A stretch of DNA of 20,587 nt, taken from positions 1-20,587 of the forward strand of contig DAIUDK010000106.1 in assembly GCA_036845725.1 (NCBI GenBank), read 5' to 3'. The stretch comes from DSWT01 sp036845725 (GTDB lineage Bacteria > Chloroflexota > Anaerolineae > B4-G1 > SLSP01). The position numbers were made by a program, and so were the translations under genes. Numbering within the stretch: the first letter of the stretch is position 1; every line of letters starts with the position of its first letter. The notes under the pieces are model-generated. The model saw nothing but the letters and a program-made list of their open reading frames with translations. It ran no database searches and was not told the DNA's origin. Shown in pieces: positions 14,206 through 20,587 of the stretch.

Positions 14206-14949
14206 ATGGAGATTCTAGGTATCGACATCGGCGGCTCTGGTATCAAGGGTGCGCCGGTTAAAACGAAGACAGGGGTATTTTTGTCAGACCGTCACCGGAT
14301 TGCAACGCCGGAGGGGGCCAGACCGGGTGAGGTCGCGAAGGTCGTCAAGAAACTGGCGAAGCATTTTGCATGGAAGGGGCCGATCGGTTGCTGTTTCCCG
14401 GCTTCGATTCAGCATGGTGTCGCGCGTACGGCGGCGAATGTGGATAAAAGCTGGATCGGGATGAATATTGAGCAGTTGTTTGGCGAGGTCACGGGCTGCC
14501 CGGTGCGGGTACTTAACGATGCGGATGCTGCCGGCCTGGCCGAGATGCGCTTCGGCGCGGGGAAGGGCGTTAAGGGCCTGATCTTGATCGTCACGATTGG
14601 CACGGGACTGGGCACGGCGCTCTTTACCGATGGAATCCTCGTTCCAAACACTGAGTTGGGCCACATCGAGATGAACGGCCAGGACGCTGAATTACAAGCC
14701 GCGGATTCTGCCCGCAAGCGCGAAGACCTCTCTTGGGAAGCGTGGGCCAGGCGCTTCGATCAGTATTTAAACACGATGAAGGCGTTGCTTTGGCCCGATT
14801 TGATTATCCTCGGCGGCGGGGCCAGCAAGAAATTGAACGAATTTGTGCGTTATCTCAGCGTCGACGTCCCCATCGTTCCAGCGGCGACGTTGAACGACGC
14901 TGGGATCATCGGCGCAGCGCTGGCGGCGGAAGAACTCAAGTCGAAGTAA
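14206..14949 (+). CDS. ppgK: ROK-family polyphosphate glucokinase-like kinase
   Basis: Predicted sugar kinase that phosphorylates glucose, probably with inorganic polyphosphate (and possibly ATP) as donor, feeding glycolysis in the cytosol. 247 residues. MEILGIDIGGSGIKGAPV is the phosphate-binding loop in the GIDIGGSGIKG form typical of PpgK. GPIGCCFPASIQHGV, VLNDADAAGLAE (catalytic Asp of ND-D-A) and LIVTIGTGLGTALFTDG follow, then ELGHIE in the place of the ROK zinc/HE motif and ILGGGASKK near the C-terminus. The CxCGxxGC zinc loop of larger ROK proteins is absent, as in PpgK. ATG at 14206 has GGGGGG 4 bases upstream; a TTG four codons earlier overlaps this site. The donor preference is inferred from family resemblance. 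Confidence 0.88.
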   Translation: MEILGIDIGGSGIKGAPVKTKTGVFLSDRHRIATPEGARPGEVAKVVKKLAKHFAWKGPIGCCFPASIQHGVARTAANVDKSWIGMNIEQLFGEVTGCPVRVLNDADAAGLAEMRFGAGKGVKGLILIVTIGTGLGTALFTDGILVPNTELGHIEMNGQDAELQAADSARKREDLSWEAWARRFDQYLNTMKALLWPDLIILGGGASKKLNEFVRYLSVDVPIVPAATLNDAGIIGAALAAEELKSK

Positions 14950-14975
14950 GTTTGTGTCGGACACTGATTTTTGCG

Positions 14976-15010
14976 GATGCACGCTGATTATTTAGCAATC
15001 GGCGTGCATC
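14976..15010. other. 14-bp imperfect inverted repeat (hairpin) after the glucokinase-like gene
   Basis: GATGCACGCTGATT (14976-14989) pairs with AATCGGCGTGCATC (14997-15010) with a single G-T mismatch around a 7-base loop. No T-tract follows directly. It may be a weak terminator or part of a dispersed intergenic repeat of the GCTGATT type. Confidence 0.6.
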
Positions 15011-15076
15011 TGTGTTTGGCGCTTACCTCTCGCGGATCTGCACCCTGAATATTAATGAAATTCATATACTTTATCC

Positions 15077-15105
15077 TTGACTTTTAGAAGATAATCGTCT
15101 ATAAT
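15077..15105 (+). promoter_or_regulatory. Near-consensus sigma-70-type promoter of msrA-msrB
   Basis: TTGACT and TATAAT are separated by exactly 17 bases in an AT-rich region, about 75 bases before the msrA ATG. It is followed at once by ATAACTATAACTATA, a short direct repeat over the predicted transcription start that could be an operator. It is the strongest promoter match in the window. Confidence 0.85.
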
Positions 15106-15181
15106 ATAACTATAACTATACAAATATTGGACAGTATTTATTAATCGTGGAGATTTCTGGTTTTTATCAGTGGAGGACATA

Positions 15182-15733
15182 ATGACACGAAATATACAAG
15201 TGGAAGTCGCTACGCTAGGTGGCGGGTGTTTTTGGTGTTTGGAGGCGGTATTCGAGCAGTTGAAGGGCGTGCTGCATGTCGAATCTGGCTACGCCGGCGG
15301 GACGATTCCCAATCCGACGTACAAACAGGTTTGTACCGGCATGACCGGGCATGCGGAGGTGGTGCAAATCACCTTTGATCCGGCGGTGATTGCGTTCCGC
15401 GAGCTTTTGGAGGTCTTCTTCGACATCCACGATCCGACGACGCTCAATCGCCAGGGCGCGGACGTGGGCACACAGTATCGCTCGGCGATTTTTTACCATT
15501 CCGACGCACAAAAGGCGACGGCTGAGGATTTGATCGTGGAGTTGGAGGCCGCGCGCGTGTGGAAATCGCCCATTGTGACCGAGGTGACGGCGTTGGACGT
15601 TTTCTACAAAGCAGAAGACTATCATCAGGAGTATTATCAGCAGAATCAACAGCAGCCGTACTGTCGCGCTGTCATCGCGCCCAAGCTGGCGAAGTTTACT
15701 ACCCACTTCGTTGCCAAGCTGAAAGTTGATTGA
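15182..15733 (+). CDS. msrA: Peptide methionine-S-sulfoxide reductase MsrA
   Basis: Reduces the S epimer of methionine sulfoxide in proteins and free methionine, a cytosolic oxidative-damage repair enzyme. 183 residues. The catalytic motif GGGCFWCLEAVFEQLKGV carries the nucleophile cysteine in GCFWC. SGYAGGTIPNPTYKQVCTG and GHAEVVQITFDP are standard, HDPTTLNRQGADVGTQYRSA is the conserved substrate loop, and EDYHQEYYQQNQ precedes a C-terminal PYCRAV cysteine that can serve in recycling. ATG at 15182 was chosen because GGAGG lies 5 bases before it; an in-frame GTG four codons upstream overlaps that site. It is driven by the strong promoter at 15077 and followed 71 bases later by msrB. Confidence 0.97.
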   Translation: MTRNIQVEVATLGGGCFWCLEAVFEQLKGVLHVESGYAGGTIPNPTYKQVCTGMTGHAEVVQITFDPAVIAFRELLEVFFDIHDPTTLNRQGADVGTQYRSAIFYHSDAQKATAEDLIVELEAARVWKSPIVTEVTALDVFYKAEDYHQEYYQQNQQQPYCRAVIAPKLAKFTTHFVAKLKVD

Positions 15734-15743
15734 TGGCGCGTTT

Positions 15744-15774
15744 TGTCAACGGATTGAACGGATTTTAACGGATT
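15744..15774 (-). repeat. Triple AATCCGTT element, inverted copy
   Basis: On this strand it reads as AACGGATT three times (15748, 15757, 15767) preceded by TGTC; on the minus strand it is AATCCGTT-2-AATCCGTT-1-AATCCGTT-GACA, the same unit spacing and tail as at 3496-3526. It lies between msrA and msrB. Confidence 0.85.
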
Positions 15775-15804
15775 CTTCAACTTGTGACTGCTTTGGGAGG
15801 AATG

Positions 15805-16221
15805 ATGATCGAAAATATCGTGAAAAGTGATGCGGAATGGCAAGAGGTCTTGACGCCGGAGCAGTATCGCGTGATGCGCAAAAAGGGGACGGAACGCGCG
15901 TTTACCGGCAAGTACCACACCTATAAAGAGGACGGCGTCTACCGGTGTGGGGCGTGTGGGCAAGAATTGTTCGATTCGCAGACCAAGTTCGACTCCGGCA
16001 CCGGCTGGCCGAGCTTCTACGCACCGATTGAACCGGAGCGAATCGCGGAAGCGAACGACTACAGCCATTTTATGATCCGCACCGAGGTGATGTGCAGCCG
16101 CTGCGGCGCGCACCTTGGCCACATCTTCAACGATGGTCCCGCGCCGACTGGCCTGCGCTACTGCCTCAACTCAGTCTCGCTGGATTTTCGACCGCGTGAG
16201 GAAGACGCGTCGGCAAAGTGA
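15805..16221 (+). CDS. msrB: Peptide methionine-R-sulfoxide reductase MsrB
   Basis: Reduces the R epimer of methionine sulfoxide in proteins, complementing MsrA. 138 residues. Two zinc-binding CxxC pairs are present (YRCGACGQELF and VMCSRCGAHLGH). GTGWPSFY and GHIFNDGPAPTGLRYC carry the active site, with the catalytic cysteine in RYCLNSVSLDF. The N-terminal cysteine used for resolution in some MsrBs is not obvious. GGAGG lies 4 bases before the ATG at 15805; the ATG just before it is too close to the ribosome site. The 71-base msrA-msrB gap has no promoter or terminator that I can see, only the triple AATCCGTT element, so the two are probably one transcript ending at the hairpin at 16249. Confidence 0.96.
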   Translation: MIENIVKSDAEWQEVLTPEQYRVMRKKGTERAFTGKYHTYKEDGVYRCGACGQELFDSQTKFDSGTGWPSFYAPIEPERIAEANDYSHFMIRTEVMCSRCGAHLGHIFNDGPAPTGLRYCLNSVSLDFRPREEDASAK

Positions 16222-16248
16222 GCTGACTCAACAATTGTAAGCGTGTAC

Positions 16249-16280
16249 AGCGCCTCAGACCTTGTGCCTGGGGCGCTTTT
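16249..16280 (+). terminator. Rho-independent terminator after msrB
   Basis: AGCGCCTCAG and CTGGGGCGCT form a 10-bp stem with one G-U pair around a 9-base loop, followed by TTTT. Confidence 0.8.
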
Positions 16281-16300
16281 ACATGGACGATTCCCAAGTT

Positions 16301-16329
16301 TTGCAAAATGCAGTAACATGCAATCTATT
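16301..16329 (+). promoter_or_regulatory. Possible promoter for the histidine kinase gene
   Basis: TTGCAA and TCTATT are 17 bases apart, each matching four of six consensus bases, about 28 bases before the ATG. The spacer contains repeated TGCA steps that could bind a regulator. Confidence 0.35.
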
Positions 16330-16357
16330 GGCGGGTTAAGCTATCGGAGGGCGGGAC

Positions 16358-18436
16358 ATGCGGCAGACAGGAGATCGCGCTATTCGAGTTTTGGTCGTCG
16401 ATGACGAACCCCTAGTCGTCGAGATGCTGGCGGGGATGCTGCGGGGACTGGACTTTGCACTTGCCGGTGTGGCGCGCGATGGCGCGGAGGCCGTGGAGAT
16501 GACTCAGACGCTGCGGCCGGACGTCGTGTTGATGGACATCGGTCTTTCACGTATCAACGGCATCGACGCTGCCAGCAAGATCCAGCAGGTCTGTCCCACA
16601 CCTGTCATTATCCTCACTGCCTACACCGGACGCGATATGCTCACTCAGGCCGTCGATGCCGGCGTGGGAGCGTATCTGATCAAGCCGCCCCATCCGTCCG
16701 ATCTGGAGAATGCTATCACAACCGTCATCGCCCGCTTCGATGACATGCAGGCACTCCGGCATCTGAATGAGCAGTTGCAGGCCGAAATTATCATCCGCCA
16801 CCGGGTTGAAAAGGAGCGCGAGCGCCTGCTGGCGGCAGAACGCGAGCAGCGGCTTTTAGCCGAGACGCTCACCGAAGTGACCCTCGCGCTGACCTCGCAA
16901 ACGGACTACGAGATGGTTCTGGATGAGATTTTAACCCAGGCGCGGCGTATTATCTCTTTCAAAACTGCGGCAATTTTGTGCCTGGAGGACGATGTGATGC
17001 ATACCGTGCGCTGGCAGGGGTACGGGGAGTACGATGCCTTCATAGCGAGTTTCGCGCCGCCGCTGAGGGATTATCCAGTTTTGAGTAGGGTCGTACGTAC
17101 TCAGAAACCTTACATCATCTCTGATACATCTCAGGAGCCTGAATGGGTCTTCGTTGAAGAAATCTCCTGGATAAAATCGGCGTTGTTCATTCCGATTTGT
17201 TATCGGCAGCGCGTCCTGGGCACGCTCAATCTGGATAGCGCCGATTTGAACGCCTTCACCGTAGCGGATGTCGAGCGATTGACCCCTCTGGTAAACGCCG
17301 CTGCCATCGCCATTGAAAATGTCCGACTAAGGGAGGGCCTGGAGGCCGAAGTGGCCGCTCGCACGGCGGATATCGCCGCTGAGCGGGATACGAGTACGGC
17401 CATTTTGCGTAGCGCGGGAGACGCGATTGCGGTACTGGGCAACGATTTTCGCATCCAGTATGTCAATCCGGCGTTCGAACAGCTCACGGGCTATACGGCC
17501 GCTGAAATTCTGGGTAGGACGGCCCACGCTGTACTAAAAAGCCAGTTTCCCGAGACTGTCCTACAGAGTATGTATGACACTTCTCAAACGACGACCGAAT
17601 GGCGAGGCGAGGTTACTTTGTCTCGCAAAGACAATCGTTTGTACGATGCGTCAGTCGTCATTTCCCCAATCAGGGATGTTGCCGGTCTTGCCGTCGGTTA
17701 CGTCTTCAGTCATCAGGATATCAGCCGTTTTAAAGCGTTGGACCATGCGCGCGGTCAGTTCATCGCCGGCATCTCGCACGTCCTGCGCACGCCCTTGACG
17801 ATCCTCGATCTGACCTTGCGCAAAGTGCAGCGGGGTGAATTGCGCGATGAGGAGCGGGCTGCGTTGGACACCATCGCAACCCAGATTGCGCGGCTGACCC
17901 ACCTCAGTGATGATATTCTGGAAATGGCTGCTTTGGACAGCATCCAGGGTGGGTTGACGCTGACGCCCCTTATGCTCACACCGCTTGTCACCGATACCGT
18001 GCGCCGTTATGAGAGTCGCGCCGCTGCCGCCGGGCTGACGTTGACCTGCATGGCGGCTGCCGCTGAGCTTCCTGCTGTACGCGGCGACCACGATCGCATT
18101 GTGCGAATGGTGTCCGAGATTGTCGAAAACGCCATCGACTACACACCTTCCGGCGGGCATGTTACCGTCGAAACGGCCACCGCCTCCCGCGATGAGCGTC
18201 TTTGGCTGACCGTTGTCGTCCGCGATACCGGCCCAGGGCTGACGGATGAGGAGCGCGAGCGGATCTTTGAGCGTTTCTTTCGCGGGCGTTTGGCCGAATC
18301 GGGGCATGTGCTCGGTTGGGGTCTGGGATTGAGCATCGCGCAGGGAATCGCTCGCGCGCACGGCGGTCAGATTACCATTGATTCTATTTTGGGGGAGGGG
18401 ACAACCTTCACGATCTGGCTGCCGGTAGCGGACTAG
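16358..18436 (+). CDS. Hybrid histidine kinase: receiver-GAF-PAS-HisKA-HATPase
   Basis: Cytosolic signalling kinase of 692 residues without membrane segments. The order is: receiver domain (1-125) with VLVVDDEPL, phospho-acceptor Asp60 in VVLMDIG and Lys109 in YLIKPP; a coiled coil (about 130-165); a GAF domain (about 165-325); a short coil; a PAS domain (about 345-460) with GDAIAVLGNDFRIQYVNPAF; HisKA with His474 in FIAGISHVLRTPLTIL; and HATPase_c with N-box Asn591 (EIVENAIDYTPSGG), DTGPGL, FERFFRG and GWGLGLSIAQGIARAHGG. The residue after the histidine is Val475, where nearly all HisKA kinases have Glu or Asp. The input is a receiver, so it probably acts downstream of another kinase. No separate response regulator gene is adjacent. 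GGAGGG lies 6 bases before the ATG. Confidence 0.95.
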   Translation: MRQTGDRAIRVLVVDDEPLVVEMLAGMLRGLDFALAGVARDGAEAVEMTQTLRPDVVLMDIGLSRINGIDAASKIQQVCPTPVIILTAYTGRDMLTQAVDAGVGAYLIKPPHPSDLENAITTVIARFDDMQALRHLNEQLQAEIIIRHRVEKERERLLAAEREQRLLAETLTEVTLALTSQTDYEMVLDEILTQARRIISFKTAAILCLEDDVMHTVRWQGYGEYDAFIASFAPPLRDYPVLSRVVRTQKPYIISDTSQEPEWVFVEEISWIKSALFIPICYRQRVLGTLNLDSADLNAFTVADVERLTPLVNAAAIAIENVRLREGLEAEVAARTADIAAERDTSTAILRSAGDAIAVLGNDFRIQYVNPAFEQLTGYTAAEILGRTAHAVLKSQFPETVLQSMYDTSQTTTEWRGEVTLSRKDNRLYDASVVISPIRDVAGLAVGYVFSHQDISRFKALDHARGQFIAGISHVLRTPLTILDLTLRKVQRGELRDEERAALDTIATQIARLTHLSDDILEMAALDSIQGGLTLTPLMLTPLVTDTVRRYESRAAAAGLTLTCMAAAAELPAVRGDHDRIVRMVSEIVENAIDYTPSGGHVTVETATASRDERLWLTVVVRDTGPGLTDEERERIFERFFRGRLAESGHVLGWGLGLSIAQGIARAHGGQITIDSILGEGTTFTIWLPVAD

Positions 18437-18450
18437 ACTCCGCATAATAG

Positions 18451-18484
18451 AAAATGCCCGACACGCTCGCGTGTCGGGCATTTT
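18451..18484. terminator. Bidirectional rho-independent terminator
   Basis: A perfect 15-bp stem AAAATGCCCGACACG / CGTGTCGGGCATTTT closes on the 4-base loop CTCG. The AAAA and TTTT ends give a T-tract on both strands, so it can end the kinase transcript and the convergent surface-protein transcript. Confidence 0.92.
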
Positions 18485-18508
18485 GTTGCTGGTTTATCGG
18501 TGAGACGC

Positions 18509-20587
18509 TCAGTGATTTCGCAACACCAATGGCAGGAAGATGCTATACGAGCTGCTCTTTGCGGTGATGATTTGCTGCGCGTGCACTCCGCCCGGTGTAC
18601 AGTTATTGTAAGCCGTCAGTTGCACCGTCTTATCGCCGACGGTGGTGTAAGTGTGCGTAATCGGCGTTGTGACGACGACCGCCGCTTGTCCATCGCCGAA
18701 GCTCCAGTCGTAGGTGATGGGCGCGGTTGCATTCGCCGGTGAATATGTGGTGGTGAAGGTGATGAGTGTGTTGACCAGAACTGTAGCCGGTTGATAGGTG
18801 AAGCTGATGCCCGTGAGTGGGATGCAGGCCGGGGTCACGGTGATAGTGGATGTCGCCACATCGCTATAGCCGAGCGCGTCGGTAACGACCAGTGTGATGG
18901 TAAACTCGCCGGGTGTGTTGTATGCGTGGGTGGGATTCTGCGCTGCGCTGACTTCGCTATCGCCAAAGTCCCACGCCCACGCCACGATGGGCGGCACATT
19001 GGTCGTGCTTGTGTCCGTGAAGTAGATGGTTGTGCCCGCGACGGCGCTGACTGCACTTTGATCGAAGCTGGCGACCAACGCCGGCGCGGCGATGGTGACC
19101 ACACTGGTCGTCGTGGCCGTGTAGCCGCACGTATCGGTGATAGTGAGGCGCACGGTGAAGACCCCGTCCGTGGTGTAGGTGTGCGTGGTGTTGGCTCCGC
19201 TGGCGCTGTGACCATCGTCGAAATCCCAGACCCAGGCTGCGATGGCCGGGCCGTTCGTGGTGGACGTATCGGTGAAGCGCAGGGTCGCGCTGACGAGGGC
19301 CGTGACGGCGCTTTGGTCGAATCCCGCGGTCAACGTGGGAGCGAGCACGTCAATGCTGACCGGCGCGCCCACGGCGCTGCTCACGCCCTGATCGCTGTCC
19401 ACCACGCGGTAATCGTCGTTGACAATCGTGCCCACCGCACAGGGCAATGTAGCCTCGAACATCTCGGTAGTGACGCCGCCGTTTGCCGCGAGGCTGTCGA
19501 TATACCACCACATCCACGGCAAGATGAGCGTTCCCCCGTTGACGTTTTCCAGCCCCGCCGGGATCGTATCGCTGAGGATGACACCCGTACCCACGCTGTT
19601 GCCGCTGTTCGTCACCGTCAACGTGTAGGTGATGGGCATTCCCGCGACCGCCGTGCTCTCGTAGGTTTTACTCACCTCGAAGTACGGTAGATCGATAGGC
19701 AGTTCCAACGTCGCGTGGTTGTTGCTGTAGTCAGGTTCGGTGTCGCTGATCGGTTCGCTGCTGGCGACTGCGGCCCAGTTGGTGAAAGTGTCCAGGCCGG
19801 TGGCCGAAGCCGGGATGCGCACGGTGACAAGCAACTCGTCTTCGCCGCCCGCGGGCATATAGCCGGTATCCCAGGCCAGTTGGTCTCCATTGGTACTACT
19901 GGGAGGCCAGGGCGCCCAGCCCTGAGACCGGCGCGTCGCCGTGATGAATTCGAATCCGCTTGGCAGCGTGTCGGTCAGCCAGACGCTGCCCTGCGTATCC
20001 CACCACCATTCGTGCCCGTAGCGATCGTTGCCGAAGAGCAGGCTGAAGGTGACCAGTTCGTCGGGCAAGAAAGCGCCGTCCACCACACTCTTTTTCACCC
20101 ATAGATCGGGGCCGGTGGTAAGCACGGCAGTATCGGTGTTGTCGTCGGGGTTGACGTCGCCCCCAACCAGCATTATTTCCGCCGTGTTGGTGAAGATCAG
20201 GCCAAAGGGCAGCGGCGAGGTGTCGGTGATCAGCCCGAAGTTGAAGCCCACCGACCAGCCCGGCTCCAGCAGCTCCAGCGTCATCGTGAAGTGGTCACCA
20301 AGATCGCGCCAATCCCACCAGCGCCAGAAACCGCCGCCGATGCCGCCGTCCATCCGCATCCCTGCCGGGTAGATGTCGGTGACCGTGACGTCGTTGACGG
20401 TCACATCGCCTACGTTTTCGACGTTGAGATTGTACGAAGCGCGACGGGTATCTGTTCCCCAGTCATCCCAACTGCCATCCTTGCGTATGCGCAGATTGAG
20501 ACCGTGGTCGAAGAGTGTTTCTGTCCAGACACTGGAATTGTCGTCGTAGCTGTCCTCGCCGGGCAGGGACGTGACTTCGGCGGTATT
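18509..20587 (-). CDS. Large secreted DUF11/PKD-repeat surface protein, N-terminus outside the window
   Basis: C-terminal 692 codons of an extracellular protein. The frame is open to the right edge, so the GTG at 20404 is internal: residues upstream (NTAEVTSLPGEDSYDDNSSV, NLNVENVGDVTVNDVTVTD) continue the same repeat type. At least three DUF11-like beta domains come first (for example VSKTYESTAVAGMPITYTLT followed by GTGVILSDTIPAGL at about 19680-19550). Three PKD domains follow at about 19345-18560, with WVWDFDDGHSASG, WAWDFGDSEVSAA and YDWSFGDGQAAV; the first two begin with near-identical FDQSAV. The tail is SYSIFLPLVLRNH. Such proteins usually act in adhesion or surface display. The PKD and DUF11 calls are firm; the function and the full length are unknown. 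It converges on the histidine kinase across a shared terminator. Confidence 0.92.
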   Translation of the reverse strand, partial: NTAEVTSLPGEDSYDDNSSVWTETLFDHGLNLRIRKDGSWDDWGTDTRRASYNLNVENVGDVTVNDVTVTDIYPAGMRMDGGIGGGFWRWWDWRDLGDHFTMTLELLEPGWSVGFNFGLITDTSPLPFGLIFTNTAEIMLVGGDVNPDDNTDTAVLTTGPDLWVKKSVVDGAFLPDELVTFSLLFGNDRYGHEWWWDTQGSVWLTDTLPSGFEFITATRRSQGWAPWPPSSTNGDQLAWDTGYMPAGGEDELLVTVRIPASATGLDTFTNWAAVASSEPISDTEPDYSNNHATLELPIDLPYFEVSKTYESTAVAGMPITYTLTVTNSGNSVGTGVILSDTIPAGLENVNGGTLILPWMWWYIDSLAANGGVTTEMFEATLPCAVGTIVNDDYRVVDSDQGVSSAVGAPVSIDVLAPTLTAGFDQSAVTALVSATLRFTDTSTTNGPAIAAWVWDFDDGHSASGANTTHTYTTDGVFTVRLTITDTCGYTATTTSVVTIAAPALVASFDQSAVSAVAGTTIYFTDTSTTNVPPIVAWAWDFGDSEVSAAQNPTHAYNTPGEFTITLVVTDALGYSDVATSTITVTPACIPLTGISFTYQPATVLVNTLITFTTTYSPANATAPITYDWSFGDGQAAVVVTTPITHTYTTVGDKTVQLTAYNNCTPGGVHAQQIITAKSSSYSIFLPLVLRNH

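Noticed and set aside
18791..19690. Plus-strand open frame opposite the PKD protein
   Set aside because: The opposite strand carries clear PKD and DUF11 motifs; this frame has low-complexity Arg/Gly/His composition and no recognisable domain.
18509..20404. GTG at 20404 as the start of the PKD protein
   Set aside because: No signal peptide follows it, and the open frame continues through more DUF11-type sequence to the edge.

Overview
The window looks like a piece of a high-GC Chloroflexota chromosome, most likely from the Anaerolineae. This is inference from gene content: a fused alpha-beta glycyl-tRNA synthetase, a ROK-type polyphosphate glucokinase-like protein, and a secreted DUF11/PKD protein ending in the FLPLVLRNH tail I associate with this phylum. 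Coding density is high. No tRNA, rRNA, CRISPR array, insertion sequence or phage gene was recognised, and no stretch above about 300 bases lacks a gene.

Left part (1-6570, all + strand). A GNAT acetyltransferase is cut by the left edge. Four closely spaced genes follow: a small nitroreductase, an SGNH/GDSL-type hydrolase, an AT-richer protein of unknown function with a PD-(D/E)XK-like nuclease signature, and a ChbG/YdjC carbohydrate deacetylase. Then comes the 1007-residue GlyQS fusion. The first four look like accessory functions sharing a transcript rather than one pathway.

Middle (6654-12270). An orphan ParA-type ATPase and a small acidic proline-rich protein overlap by 8 bases on the minus strand, with no ParB beside them. 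Divergently lies a nitrilase-family amidohydrolase overlapping a HAD hydrolase by 4 bases, then a DUF2156 protein. Next is a large membrane protein that joins a TPR-like N-terminus, a 67-residue-period internal duplication, two membrane segments and a NERD nuclease-like domain.

Right part (12372-20587). pyrG (CTP synthase, minus) is divergent from a polyphosphate glucokinase-like ROK kinase. A near-consensus promoter drives msrA and msrB, which together repair both methionine sulfoxide epimers. A receiver-GAF-PAS histidine kinase with an unusual H-box follows. The window ends inside a large minus-strand secreted DUF11/PKD surface protein.

Two sequence-level themes cut across the genes. All three convergent gene junctions carry a perfect 15-20 bp hairpin with a 3-4 base loop, and these probably serve both strands as terminators. 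Several intergenic gaps carry short tandem arrays with a period of about 7-9 bases, including one element present in two inverted copies 12 kb apart with the same internal spacing. The best candidates for undescribed biology are these repeats, the ParA/acidic-protein pair, the TPR-NERD membrane protein and the AT-rich PD-(D/E)XK-like gene.
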